Part shown: in pieces, positions 1-8,875 of the stretch
Numbering within the stretch: position 1 is the first letter of the stretch
How the letters are laid out: each line of letters begins with the position of its first letter
NCBI GenBank assembly: GCA_002429385.1
Contig: DIZL01000014.1
Span: 44,364-108,363 of the forward strand
Length of the DNA stretch: 64,000 bases
Reading direction: 5' to 3'
Source of the DNA: Prolixibacteraceae bacterium UBA6029
Lineage (GTDB): Bacteria; Bacteroidota; Bacteroidia; Bacteroidales; Prolixibacteraceae
Position numbers and translations under genes: made by a program
Notes under the pieces: generated by a model
Database searches by the model: none
The model's input: the letters and a program-made list of their open reading frames with translations, nothing else
What the model was told of the DNA's origin: nothing

Positions 1-1155
1 CTGGTTGATATTCCGATTTCCAATTGTATGAATTCCGATATAAACCGCATTTTTGTTCTGACTCAGTTTAATTCCGCATCCTTAAACAAACACATCAAGA
101 ACACCTATCAGTTTGGTCATTTTAGTGATGCATTTGTTGATATTCTGGCTGCTGAACAAACCCCTGACAATAAAAACTGGTTTCAGGGAACAGCTGATGC
201 GGTGCGCCAGTGTATGCACCATTTTATGGACTATGAGTTTGAATATGCATTGATACTATCGGGAGATCAATTGTATCAGATGGATTTCAATGAGATGATT
301 GAAGCCCACATTAAGGCCGGCGCTGAGATTACACTGGCAACACTTCCAGTTGTGGCAAAAGAAGCTTCAGAATTTGGTATTCTGAAAGCGGATGCAGAGA
401 ATATTATCACTGAGTTTATTGAGAAACCTGCTCCTGAATTGCTTCCTGACTGGACTTCCCAGGTCAGTGAGGAAATGCAGCGTGAAGGTAAAATCTATCT
501 GGCCTCGATGGGTATCTACATCTTTAACCGCGAATTGCTCATCAAGCTAATGCAGAACCACGAAACCAAAGACTTCGGTAAGGAAATTATCCCTCACGCC
601 ATTCATACAAATAAAGTTCTAAGCTATCAGTATGAAGGATATTGGACCGACATAGGTAACATCGAATCATTTTATGAAGCTAACCTTGGATTAACTGATG
701 ATATTCCTAAGTTTAACCTTTTCAGTAACTCGAAAATCATATATACCAGACCACGCTTATTGCCTCCATCCAAAATATCCGGGACAACTCTGGAGAAGAC
801 GGTTATTTCTGACGGGTGTATTATTCATGCCAGCAGAATTGATCATTCCGTAATTGGCATCAGGGCACGTATTGGGAAAGGCACAACTATTGTAAATTCC
901 TATATCATGGGTAACGATTATTATCAGGATTTGAATGAAATCGATAAGGATCATAATGATGGGAAAGTGATGGGTATCGGCGAGCGCTGTTATTTTAACA
1001 ATTGTATTGTCGATAAGAATTGTCACATTGGTAACGATGTACGCGTAAACGGGGGAAAGCATTTGCCCGACTCCAATAATCCGCAATACTCGGTGATAGA
1101 AGGTATCGTTGTTATAAAAAAAGGCGCCGTTTTAGCCAATGGATTTGTAATTTAG
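1..1155 (+). CDS. glgC: Glucose-1-phosphate adenylyltransferase, 5' end outside window
   Basis: Makes ADP-glucose from glucose-1-phosphate and ATP, the committed step of glycogen synthesis in the cytoplasm. The frame is open from base 1 and begins inside the conserved stretch LVDIPISNCMNSDINRIFV, so the N-terminal nucleotide-binding GGGxGTRL part lies upstream of the window. The ATG at 28 is internal (the family has IPISNC before it) and should not be taken as the start. Visible are the nucleotidyltransferase core, GIYIFNRELL, the glucose-1-phosphate region EGYWTDIG, and a C-terminal left-handed beta-helix with hexapeptide-like repeats ending at GAVLANGFVI. About 385 of the usual roughly 420 residues are present. 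The downstream DUF6263 gene is 67 bp away on the same strand. The family assignment is secure. Confidence 0.95.
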   Translation: MVDIPISNCMNSDINRIFVLTQFNSASLNKHIKNTYQFGHFSDAFVDILAAEQTPDNKNWFQGTADAVRQCMHHFMDYEFEYALILSGDQLYQMDFNEMIEAHIKAGAEITLATLPVVAKEASEFGILKADAENIITEFIEKPAPELLPDWTSQVSEEMQREGKIYLASMGIYIFNRELLIKLMQNHETKDFGKEIIPHAIHTNKVLSYQYEGYWTDIGNIESFYEANLGLTDDIPKFNLFSNSKIIYTRPRLLPPSKISGTTLEKTVISDGCIIHASRIDHSVIGIRARIGKGTTIVNSYIMGNDYYQDLNEIDKDHNDGKVMGIGERCYFNNCIVDKNCHIGNDVRVNGGKHLPDSNNPQYSVIEGIVVIKKGAVLANGFVI

Positions 1156-1222
1156 GTGAAGATTATAGTTTTAATCTGATAGCATAAATAGTTCTGACCG
1201 GAACCTTAACCTTTATATTCTT

Positions 1223-2125
1223 ATGAAAACACGCTTAGTGCTTTTGTTCATTGTCGCAATTATAGTGGCAGCCAATCCTGTTCAGGCAAGATCGAAAATA
1301 TTATTGCGGCTGAACCTTCAGAAAGGATCAATTTACGAAATGACCCTGGTCACTACCAGTAACATTGATCAGGAAATGATGGGTCAGACAATGAAAATTG
1401 ATCAGAAGATGGAAATGGTCTTCACTTATGAGGTTATGGATATATTGCCTAACCATAATTTCCAGATTGATTATTCCATTGTGAAAACAAAGCTGAATAT
1501 GAACATGAATGGTAAGGTAGTGGATCTCGATTCCGAAGGCAAAGATGATGGCAATGCAATGATCCACGCGTTAAAAGATATATGTAGGGTCAAACTTTCT
1601 CTTGAAATTAATCCAAAGGGGCAAGTTGAAAAACTGGAAGGGATTGATGTGATGAAGGAAATATTCGCAGGGAATCCACAGTTGGTTCAATCGATGTCTA
1701 TGTTTGCAGATGAAGTAAGCTTTTCTTCATTTGTTAGTCAGTCATTTAATTATTTTCCTGAGAAGGAAGTTGGTAAGGGAGATAAATGGACTTCATACTT
1801 TAAGCTTCCATCCTTGATGAATATGGAAACAACCTTGAATTTTGAAGTTGCATCCATGGATAAACATGAGACTGTTTTAAACGTTGTGTCAGATGTCAAT
1901 ATGGATTCACCGGTAGAGCAATCAGGGATGAAAATGAACATGAAAATGAAGGGAACCCAGACCGGAACAATGACTATTGACACGAGAGATGGTTGGTTTC
2001 GTACCTCAGACTTGAATCAGAAGTTTGATATGAAGCTTAAGATGAAAAATCCTCAAAGCGGAGAAGATATGGAAATCCCTATTGTTGTGAATTCTGTAAC
2101 GAAGATGACAGTCATTAAGAAATAG
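1223..2125 (+). CDS. DUF6263 family exported protein
   Basis: A 300-residue protein with an N-terminal signal peptide (MKTRLVLLFIVAIIVAA, likely cut after VQA) and no later membrane segment, so probably periplasmic or outer-membrane facing. The body is very rich in Met and Lys and carries the repeated MNMNGK / MKMNMKMKGTQTGTM pattern and alternating beta-strand-like segments I associate with the Bacteroidota family DUF6263. The function of that family is unknown. The gene follows glgC on the same strand, but its product shows no obvious link to glycogen. It ends 9 bp before the convergent end of metF. The family call rests on overall resemblance; the coding call is strong. Confidence 0.75.
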   Translation: MKTRLVLLFIVAIIVAANPVQARSKILLRLNLQKGSIYEMTLVTTSNIDQEMMGQTMKIDQKMEMVFTYEVMDILPNHNFQIDYSIVKTKLNMNMNGKVVDLDSEGKDDGNAMIHALKDICRVKLSLEINPKGQVEKLEGIDVMKEIFAGNPQLVQSMSMFADEVSFSSFVSQSFNYFPEKEVGKGDKWTSYFKLPSLMNMETTLNFEVASMDKHETVLNVVSDVNMDSPVEQSGMKMNMKMKGTQTGTMTIDTRDGWFRTSDLNQKFDMKLKMKNPQSGEDMEIPIVVNSVTKMTVIKK

Positions 2126-2134
2126 CTCTTCGGG

Positions 2135-3088
2135 CTAAAACACTTCTTTTACTATTTTCCGTGTATTGTCTGAAACGCCATAGGTATAAATATGAAGACT
2201 TGGAACCTGATGAGAAACCAAATCTTTCGACTGGAAGATTGCCCATTCGGTACCAACAACTTTTGCATCATCATCGGTTTTGCATTTGGTAAGTTCGGAT
2301 GCCAGTTCTACCGGAATTTCAATACTGAATAACTTGGGTAGAACTGTAAGCTGATTCTTCAGGTTGATGGGCTTAATCCCCGGAATAATGGGAACCTTTA
2401 TGCCAATGGCTCTGCATCGTTCCACAAAATTGTAATATTTCTGATTGTCAAAAAACATCTGTGTAACAATGTAATCGGCGCCGGCATCCACTTTTAGCTT
2501 CAGGTATTGAAGATCGATCTCCGCATTCGGTGACTCAAAATGCTTTTCAGGATAGCCTGCAACCCCAATACAAAAATCCATGGGAGCAGAGTTCTTGAGA
2601 TCAGACTCTAAATACTTTCCCTTACGCAGATTCACGATCTGTTCGACTAGTTCATTGGCATTGGAATGACCGTTTGAATCGGGTCTGAAAACATGTTCAC
2701 CCTTATTGCCATCGCCACGCAAAGCAAGCACATTTTTGACCTCCATGAAATTCAGGTCAATCAGCACATGTTCGGTTTCACTCTTTGAAAAACCACCACA
2801 TAAAATGTGAGGAATTACAGGAATACCATATTTGTGCTGAATACTCGCAGCAATGGCAACTGTTCCGGGGCGTTTGCGAACCGTACGTTTCTCGATACGG
2901 CCATCCGGCAATTCAATGTACACCATCTCATCACGGTGAGTGGTGATGTTAATGTACTTCGGATCAAAATCCAGAAGACTTTCAATGGTGTTGTATATTT
3001 TGCTCGCATCATTTCCTTTGAGAGGGGGCAATAGCTCAAACGAAAAAACGGTTCTTTTACTTTGATTGATAATGTCGATTACTTTCAT
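2135..3088 (-). CDS. metF: 5,10-methylenetetrahydrofolate reductase
   Basis: Flavin enzyme that reduces 5,10-methylene-THF to 5-methyl-THF, the methyl donor used by the nearby metH product. At 317 residues it is a bacterial-length, catalytic-domain-only enzyme. Diagnostic segments are FSFELLPPLKG near residue 16 (the catalytic Glu region), NITTHRDE, a VLALRGDGNKG loop near 140 for flavin/folate binding, and GADYIVTQMFFDN with the family Gln near 220. The start at 3088 gives the expected N-terminus. It lies on the same strand as metH, but a dinD-like gene and two gaps of about 350 bp separate them, so they need not be one transcript. The call is secure. Confidence 0.95.
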   Translation of the reverse strand: MKVIDIINQSKRTVFSFELLPPLKGNDASKIYNTIESLLDFDPKYINITTHRDEMVYIELPDGRIEKRTVRKRPGTVAIAASIQHKYGIPVIPHILCGGFSKSETEHVLIDLNFMEVKNVLALRGDGNKGEHVFRPDSNGHSNANELVEQIVNLRKGKYLESDLKNSAPMDFCIGVAGYPEKHFESPNAEIDLQYLKLKVDAGADYIVTQMFFDNQKYYNFVERCRAIGIKVPIIPGIKPINLKNQLTVLPKLFSIEIPVELASELTKCKTDDDAKVVGTEWAIFQSKDLVSHQVPSLHIYTYGVSDNTRKIVKEVF

Positions 3089-3449
3089 TAATAAGCATTT
3101 TAGAATCAGTGGTGCAGTTGTTTAGACTACTCATTCAACGGATTATGTTTGAAAATGTTTCCAATACTTATTCCCAATTTCAACACAGTTTCCATCAAAT
3201 GGTCAAAAGGGAAATCATATCAGCTACAAACATAACAATCAAACCAAGAATGAATGCAAACAGGACTGTTTTTATTGGATTATTTTCACCGTTATTAATT
3301 ATTAGGTTATATTTTCATGGTAAAATAACATCATATAGAAATAAGGAAGAATAAAAATTCCATCTTATTTAAAGTATTGTGTTGTTGGCATTAGGTTCTT
3401 TTCATTCCAATAGGAATGTGCCTCCTTTGTTAATTGGGTTTTGTATAAA
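3089..3449. other. Intergenic gap between metF and dinD-like gene
   Basis: An AT-rich stretch of about 360 bp with no convincing gene. The minus strand holds a short hydrophobic open frame (around 3200-3300, ending LIVMFVADMISLL then stop) without a start codon, which could be a gene remnant. A TATGTTTG element on the minus strand (3227-3234) could serve as a promoter -7 box for metF, with a CAAA (minus TTTG) 22 bp upstream; the spacing is slightly long. Confidence 0.4.
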
Positions 3450-4274
3450 CTATTCATTTTTATCCAATCCTTTTATTTTACTGCCTTCAATTTTCTTTAT
3501 GCTATCTTCTGAAGGTAAGTCTTCAGGCATCGTACCTCCTAATTCTCTAATTGTTTGACGAACCTTTTGCCCAACTTCGAAATGCGTTTGATTTGCTTTT
3601 TGTTTTCCTTTAATGTTTTCTCTCCTCAGTTTATCTTCAGTCTGGGTGGCACGGAAAAGGTTTGCAGCTAATTCAGTGCTACCCATGTGGTCGAGTATAT
3701 TCTGATTCTGCTTCAACCCTTTTCTTTGATGTATTTCTTTTGCCCCAAGGCCATTATAAAGTCCCATGTAACCATGATTCTGAAAGATTGCATACTCCCA
3801 AGGTTGAATAACTCCAGCCTTTCTGGCTGCATCAGCGAGTTGTTTGTTGTGTTCAGCCATTTCTTTCCTCAAGAAAAGCCGCTTTTCTTCTTCATTCTGA
3901 AGTGTTCCAAAGCTTTCTTCCAGTATTTCCTGTTTCCTGGTTTGTACTGCAAAATAGGTTTGCCCTAAAGCGATTACTGACTTTGATGGATCAGCATTTT
4001 GCACAATTAAATAACAGGCATATCTGGACAAGTGTATATCACCAATATCTCTTTGGGCACCTGAACCGATTTCAACCAATTTCTCCACACGGGGAAAATG
4101 GTCATCAGGTTCTTGTCCTGAATTCTTGCAGGCTTGCTTAGCCCTCTCAATTACATTTAGAAATTTGTCCCATTTTATGTAATCTAAAATGGTAAATAAC
4201 TCTCTGGCACTCCAATACTCCTGCCCAATTTCATTGGTGTGCCTGACTTCTTCAAATATAGTATTGTTATCCAT
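3450..4274 (-). CDS. dinD: DinD-like DNA-damage-inducible protein
   Basis: A 274-residue protein matching the DinD family: an N-terminal BRO/antirepressor-type domain (EYWSARELFTILDYIKWDKF, residues ~18-37) followed by HLSRYACYLIVQNADPSK and a helical C-terminal half with NHGYMGLYNGLGAKEIHQRK and LRRENIKGKQKANQTHFEVG. In E. coli dinD is LexA-regulated and DinD inhibits RecA strand exchange; that role here is inferred from family. I place the start at the ATG at 4274, since the longer open frame to 4283 would begin with TTG. The gene sits between metF and metH, a common pattern for mobile or accessory cargo, and its flanks are AT-rich. No LexA site is evident to me. Confidence 0.85.
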   Translation of the reverse strand: MDNNTIFEEVRHTNEIGQEYWSARELFTILDYIKWDKFLNVIERAKQACKNSGQEPDDHFPRVEKLVEIGSGAQRDIGDIHLSRYACYLIVQNADPSKSVIALGQTYFAVQTRKQEILEESFGTLQNEEEKRLFLRKEMAEHNKQLADAARKAGVIQPWEYAIFQNHGYMGLYNGLGAKEIHQRKGLKQNQNILDHMGSTELAANLFRATQTEDKLRRENIKGKQKANQTHFEVGQKVRQTIRELGGTMPEDLPSEDSIKKIEGSKIKGLDKNE

Positions 4275-4392
4275 CCTAATCAATTTTCAGTTTTGTAAAT
4301 ATCTGATATAGTATTGCAAGTTAACCCTTCTATTTCTCAAATAGAATATGTTTGTATAAGTTATTTTTAATAAAAAAGGCAGAATTTTCATT

Positions 4393-4584
4393 CTACCTTT
4401 TGATATTTTGTGTTATTGAACCGTATCTCCCTTCCGTCAGAATGAATACGCCAGCCTTGTTTTTGATTTTTAAGCAGACAGTTTCCTTATTTGCCTTTTT
4501 AACCCGGGATGTCGTTTCTTCGTCACCTTGCACCGGTTGCAAATAATTTGCTCCTACTGAGCAATGAATTGACGCCAGCGAACT
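4393..4584 (-). other. Short open frame without start codon, possible remnant or repeat
   Basis: The minus strand is open for about 64 codons and ends with KNKAGVFILTEGRYGSITQ and a few residues more before the stop. No ATG is present and the only usable early codon is TTG at 4542. The sequence looks more protein-like than its plus-strand shadow, but I cannot name a family. It may be a decayed gene end or part of a dispersed repeat between dinD and metH. The remainder of the 4275-4618 gap shows nothing else. Confidence 0.25.
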
Positions 4585-4618
4585 TTACTGAAACTGAAGA
4601 CTGCAACTGAACACTTCC

Positions 4619-7600
4619 TTATATCCCTTTATAGTTCAAATTTGACGGCATAAACTGCTCGACCTCTTCAACAGTAATACCTTTTCGGCGGGCATAATCT
4701 TCAATCTGGTCTTTCCCGACTTTCTCCAGACTGAAATATTTCGATTCAGGATGAACGAAATACTCTCCGCTCACAGAAGCGGTCGGGTACATGGCAAAGT
4801 GTTCGGTTAAAGTCATTCCAAGTTCTTCAGCTTTCAGCATGTTGAACAGGTTGCCTTTTTCATGGTGTTCAGGACAGGCAGGATAACCCAATGCTGGACG
4901 GATTCCCTGATAGTCCACATGAAACATTTCTTCCAAAGTCAGCTTTTCATCGGGAACATAGCCCCAGAATTCCTTGCGTAACTTTTCGTGCAACACCTCG
5001 GCAAAGGCTTCTGCTAAACGGTCGGCCAGAGCCTCCAGCATGATGGCATTGTAATCGTCATGATCATCGTGGAAATACTTCATCCATTTCTCGATACCCA
5101 CACCGGCAGTTACAGCAAAGGCTCCAAAATAGTCGGCCTTCCCACTTTCAACAGGAGCAACAAAGTCGGACAGACAGTAATTGGGTGAACCTGTTTTTTT
5201 CACTTCCTGCTGACGGAGATGATAGAAACGGCCAATTTCCTTTTTCCTGTTTTCATTTTCGTAGATGACAATATCATCACCATCGGCATTGGCTGGCCAG
5301 ATACTGAATACCCCGTTCACCTGCACCATCTTCTGTTCGGTCATTCGGTCCAGCATACGGTTGGCGTCAGCATATAACTTCCTGACTTCTTCGCCCTGAA
5401 GTTCATCGTTCAGGATTTCCGGGAATTTACCTTTCATTTCCCAAACGAAGAAGAAGAACGTCCAGTCGATGTACTTCCGCAATTCCTGAATCGGGTAGTC
5501 AATCAGTTGCTTAACTCCAATGAAGTTAGGCTTATAGATGGGTGTATTGTCCCAGTCAATCTTCAGTTTGTTGGCACGGGCCTCCGCGATCGGTAAATAC
5601 TTTTTGGCTTTTTTCTGACTGTGAAAGGTTCGGATGCTCTCATATTCTTCCCGTATATCGGCGAGAAATTGTTCATTTCCCGAGATCAGGTTAGAAACTA
5701 CACTCACCGCCCTGGAAGCATCTTTCACGTGGATTACCGTATTTTTATATTGAGGGGCAATCTTTACTGCAGTATGAATTTTAGAGGTCGTTGCACCGCC
5801 AACAAGCAAAGGCAGATGAAAATTGCGACGTTCCATCTCAGCAGCTACCTCTGCCATTATTTCAAGCGAAGGGGTTATGAGACCGCTTAAGCCAATAATA
5901 TCTACGTTCTCCTGAATGGCTGTATCCAGGATCTTGTCAGTAGGAACCATCACACCCAGATCGATCACGCGGTAGTTATTACAACCCAGAACTACACCTA
6001 CAATATTTTTTCCAATGTCATGCACGTCACCTTTGACCGTGGCCATCAGCACTACTTTTCGGTTATCGGTAGTATCAAACTTATCTTTATCCGCTTCGAT
6101 ATACGGCAACAAATAGGCCACTGCCTTTTTCATCACACGGGCCGATTTGATCACCTGAGGGAGGAACATTTTTCCTGCACCAAATAAGTCGCCTACCACG
6201 TTCATTCCGTCCATCAGCGGACCTTCGATGATATTTAATACCGGCTGATAGTGGGGCAAGGCTTCGGCCAGATCAATCTCGATATAGTCAGGCAGTCCTT
6301 TTACCAGTGCATGTTCCAGCCGTTTTTCTATGGGCAGGTTGCGCCATTCATCGACACGTTCTTCTTTGGCATCCTGCTCTTTTAAAGTCAGCGCAAATTC
6401 GAGCAGCTCTTCAGTCGCTTCCGGCTTTTTATTCAGGACCAGATTCTCTACCTTTTCCAGAAAGTCTTTTGGAATCTCGTCGTAGATCTGCAACATACCG
6501 GGGTTTACAATGCCCATATCGAGTCCTGCACGGATGGCATGATACAGGAAAACCGAATGGATGGCTTCACGTACCTGGTCATTCCCCCGGAAGGAAAACG
6601 ATACATTGCTGACCCCGCCACTCGTTTTGGCATATTTAAGGTTTTTCTTGATCCAGCTCACGGCATTGATGAAATCCACCGCATAATTATAGTGTTCCTC
6701 CATTCCCGTGCCGATGATCAGGATATTCGAATCAAAGATGATATCCTGTGGCGGGAAGTTAATCTCGTTGACCAATATGTTATAGGCGCGTTGGCATATC
6801 TCAATGCGCCTTTCAAACGAATCTGCCTGCCCTTTTTCGTCAAAAGCCATAACAACTACTGCTGCTCCATAACGTTTCAGAAGTTGGGCCTGTTTACGGA
6901 ATACTGCTTCACCCTCCTTCATGCTGATGGAATTCACAATGGCTTTACCCTGCACACATTTCAGCCCTGCCTCGATAACTTCCCATTTCGAAGAGTCAAT
7001 CATCATTGGTACTCGCGCAATATCGGGTTCAGCCATCAGTAAATTCAGGAAAGTGACCATTTCCTTTTTGGCATCGAGCATGGCATCGTCCATATTGATG
7101 TCGATGACCTGGGCTCCTTCGTCAACCTGGTTGCGGGCAATTGCAATGGCTTCCTCATATTTTCCTTCGCGGATCAACCGGGCAAACTTGCGCGAACCCG
7201 ACACATTGCACCGTTCACCTATATTCACGAAATTGGTTTCCGAAGTCAGTATGATCGGTTCCAATCCACTTAGTTTGGTATGTTTGTCTTTCTTCCTCCG
7301 TTGATGGGGTTCTGCCTTTGCGGCAATGTCAGCCAGTTTACGGATGTGCTCCGGCGTCGTTCCGCAACAGCCACCAATGATATTTACGAACTTATTGTCG
7401 AGAAAATCGCTCACATCGTGCGCCATCTCATCCGGTGTTTCATCGTATTCGCCAAACTGGTTGGGTAAGCCTGCATTCGGATATGCGCTGATGAAGAACG
7501 GCGCTTTTTTGGAAAGCTCTTCCAGATACGGACGCAAATCTTTGGCGCCAAGCGAGCAATTCAATCCAATACTGAGCAGATCAATGTGCGAAACTGACGT

Positions 7601-8296
7601 CAGAAACGCTTCAACAGTCTGACCTGAAAGCGTTCTTCCACTGGCATCAGTGATTGTTCCTGAAACCATGACAGGAAGCCTCAAGCCCCGCTCTTCCAGT
7701 TCATCTTCGATGGCAAATAGCGCGGCTTTGGCATTCAGGGTATCGAAAACGGTTTCAACAAGCAGCAAGTCCACCCCACCATCAAGCAAACCTTTCAACT
7801 GTTCACGGTAAGAGACTTTTACCTCGTCAAACGAAACAGCCCTGAACCCGGGATCATTCACCTCGGGCGAAAGCGACAAGGTTTTGTTCATCGGGCCTAT
7901 AGCTCCCGCCACATAACGGGGCTTCCCGGGATTTTTAAGTGTAAACTCATTGGCAACTTCTACCGCCAGCTGAGCCGATTGCAGGTTTAATTGGTAGACC
8001 CATTCTTCAATGTGGTAATCAGCCTGCGAAATACTGGTCGAATTGAAGGTGTTGGTTTCAATTATATCGGCTCCTGCTTCCAGAAATTCGGCATGAATGG
8101 CCCGAATAATCTCCGGTTTGGTAATCGATAATAAATCATTGTTCCCTTTCAGGTCGTACTGGAAATCAGTAAAAATCGTTCCCCTGAAATCATCTTCCGA
8201 CAGGCGGTATTTCTGAATCATGGTTCCCATGGCCCCGTCAAGCACCAAAACCCTCGATTCGAGTTCTTTTCTTATATCTTTTTTTTCAGTCATCAT
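4619..8296 (-). CDS. metH: Cobalamin-dependent methionine synthase, full length
   Basis: Transfers the methyl group of 5-methyl-THF to homocysteine through cob(I)alamin, consuming the product of metF. All four modules are present in 1225 residues (E. coli MetH has 1227). They are the homocysteine domain with zinc ligands in GLNCSLG (~245) and GGCCGTTPEH (~311), the pterin domain with NFVNIGERCNVSGSRKF, the cobalamin domain with GDVHDIGKN giving the axial His near 757, and the C-terminal AdoMet reactivation domain with RPALGYPACPEH. There is no frameshift. A Bacteroidota-type promoter lies about 95 bp upstream (8389-8420). I see no cobalamin or SAM riboswitch in the roughly 85-nt leader. The call is secure. 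Confidence 0.98.
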   Translation of the reverse strand: MMTEKKDIRKELESRVLVLDGAMGTMIQKYRLSEDDFRGTIFTDFQYDLKGNNDLLSITKPEIIRAIHAEFLEAGADIIETNTFNSTSISQADYHIEEWVYQLNLQSAQLAVEVANEFTLKNPGKPRYVAGAIGPMNKTLSLSPEVNDPGFRAVSFDEVKVSYREQLKGLLDGGVDLLLVETVFDTLNAKAALFAIEDELEERGLRLPVMVSGTITDASGRTLSGQTVEAFLTSVSHIDLLSIGLNCSLGAKDLRPYLEELSKKAPFFISAYPNAGLPNQFGEYDETPDEMAHDVSDFLDNKFVNIIGGCCGTTPEHIRKLADIAAKAEPHQRRKKDKHTKLSGLEPIILTSETNFVNIGERCNVSGSRKFARLIREGKYEEAIAIARNQVDEGAQVIDINMDDAMLDAKKEMVTFLNLLMAEPDIARVPMMIDSSKWEVIEAGLKCVQGKAIVNSISMKEGEAVFRKQAQLLKRYGAAVVVMAFDEKGQADSFERRIEICQRAYNILVNEINFPPQDIIFDSNILIIGTGMEEHYNYAVDFINAVSWIKKNLKYAKTSGGVSNVSFSFRGNDQVREAIHSVFLYHAIRAGLDMGIVNPGMLQIYDEIPKDFLEKVENLVLNKKPEATEELLEFALTLKEQDAKEERVDEWRNLPIEKRLEHALVKGLPDYIEIDLAEALPHYQPVLNIIEGPLMDGMNVVGDLFGAGKMFLPQVIKSARVMKKAVAYLLPYIEADKDKFDTTDNRKVVLMATVKGDVHDIGKNIVGVVLGCNNYRVIDLGVMVPTDKILDTAIQENVDIIGLSGLITPSLEIMAEVAAEMERRNFHLPLLVGGATTSKIHTAVKIAPQYKNTVIHVKDASRAVSVVSNLISGNEQFLADIREEYESIRTFHSQKKAKKYLPIAEARANKLKIDWDNTPIYKPNFIGVKQLIDYPIQELRKYIDWTFFFFVWEMKGKFPEILNDELQGEEVRKLYADANRMLDRMTEQKMVQVNGVFSIWPANADGDDIVIYENENRKKEIGRFYHLRQQEVKKTGSPNYCLSDFVAPVESGKADYFGAFAVTAGVGIEKWMKYFHDDHDDYNAIMLEALADRLAEAFAEVLHEKLRKEFWGYVPDEKLTLEEMFHVDYQGIRPALGYPACPEHHEKGNLFNMLKAEELGMTLTEHFAMYPTASVSGEYFVHPESKYFSLEKVGKDQIEDYARRKGITVEEVEQFMPSNLNYKGI

Positions 8297-8388
8297 TTTG
8301 TATATTCCGCCTTAAGGCATAAACTTAACAATCTCAAAGACATTCGGTTCTTGCTGATTCATTTTCACTTGAACTGAAATGCTGCATA

Positions 8389-8420
8389 CAAATCTAATCT
8401 CTAAAACCCGAATGATCAAA
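8389..8420 (-). promoter_or_regulatory. Bacteroidota-type promoter for metH
   Basis: On the minus strand TTTG (8417-8420) and TAGATTTG (8389-8396) are separated by exactly 20 bp, matching the TTTG-N19-21-TAnnTTTG promoter used by the primary sigma factor of Bacteroides. The transcript would have a leader of roughly 85 nt before the metH start at 8296. Confidence 0.65.
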
Positions 8421-8674
8421 CAAATCAGAATATTATCTTAATCTTTTAAGTCAAAATTGACATCTGGCGACAGATTTAATCTTCTTCCTGTTTGTTTCTA
8501 TCGGGTTTCGTTAGGAAATCTATGGATTTAATTAACTTTAGATGCCCATACCGGAATGAATTTTTGTTTTCAGCAAGGTGAATAAAGTACTTAAAAAATA
8601 TAATGTTGTATTTTTGATTAAAGCTGTAAAATGATTATTTTGTCGTTATGCTGTATTCATAAATAAAAATTTGC

Positions 8675-8756
8675 ACCACAGATTACACGTATTTACAAAG
8701 ATTAAAAAAAAGAAAAATAAAGTTCTCAATCTGTGTTAATCCGTGTAATCTGTGGT
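8675..8756. repeat. Imperfect inverted repeat, dispersed intergenic type
   Basis: Arms 8675-8703 and 8728-8756 (29 nt each) pair with a few mismatches around an A-rich loop; the core is CCACAGATTACACG. This wording is common in intergenic regions of Bacteroidota. It could form a stem-loop in RNA from either strand. Confidence 0.7.
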
Positions 8757-8875
8757 TGATAAAATTATATGTACCATGCCTGACAAGCGATTAAGAGTAA
8801 ACGATTGACAAAATCAAAATACGACATTTTATGTTTCTCATTACTTAATGAATATCTTTTAAAGATTTTATATTA

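Larger units (their letters stand above)
8297..8875. other. Intergenic region between metH and the 248-residue gene
   Basis: An AT-rich gap of about 580 bp. It holds the metH promoter near its left end, a 29-bp imperfect inverted repeat at 8675-8756, and otherwise no gene or riboswitch that I can support. Confidence 0.6.

Noticed and set aside
757..1086. Minus-strand frame of 109 codons inside glgC
   Set aside because: Antisense shadow of the glgC beta-helix region; the plus strand is a secure gene.
3109..3354. Plus-strand 81-codon frame in the metF-dinD gap
   Set aside because: Composition resembles AT-rich noncoding sequence, no domain or good start context; the opposite strand is not a gene either.
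4352..4546. Plus-strand 64-codon frame in the dinD-metH gap
   Set aside because: Low-complexity hydrophobic shadow; the minus strand in the same place is more protein-like.
8297..8400. Possible cobalamin or SAM riboswitch in the metH leader
   Set aside because: I found no B12-box-like or SAM-riboswitch-like conserved core; the leader from the predicted promoter is only about 85 nt.
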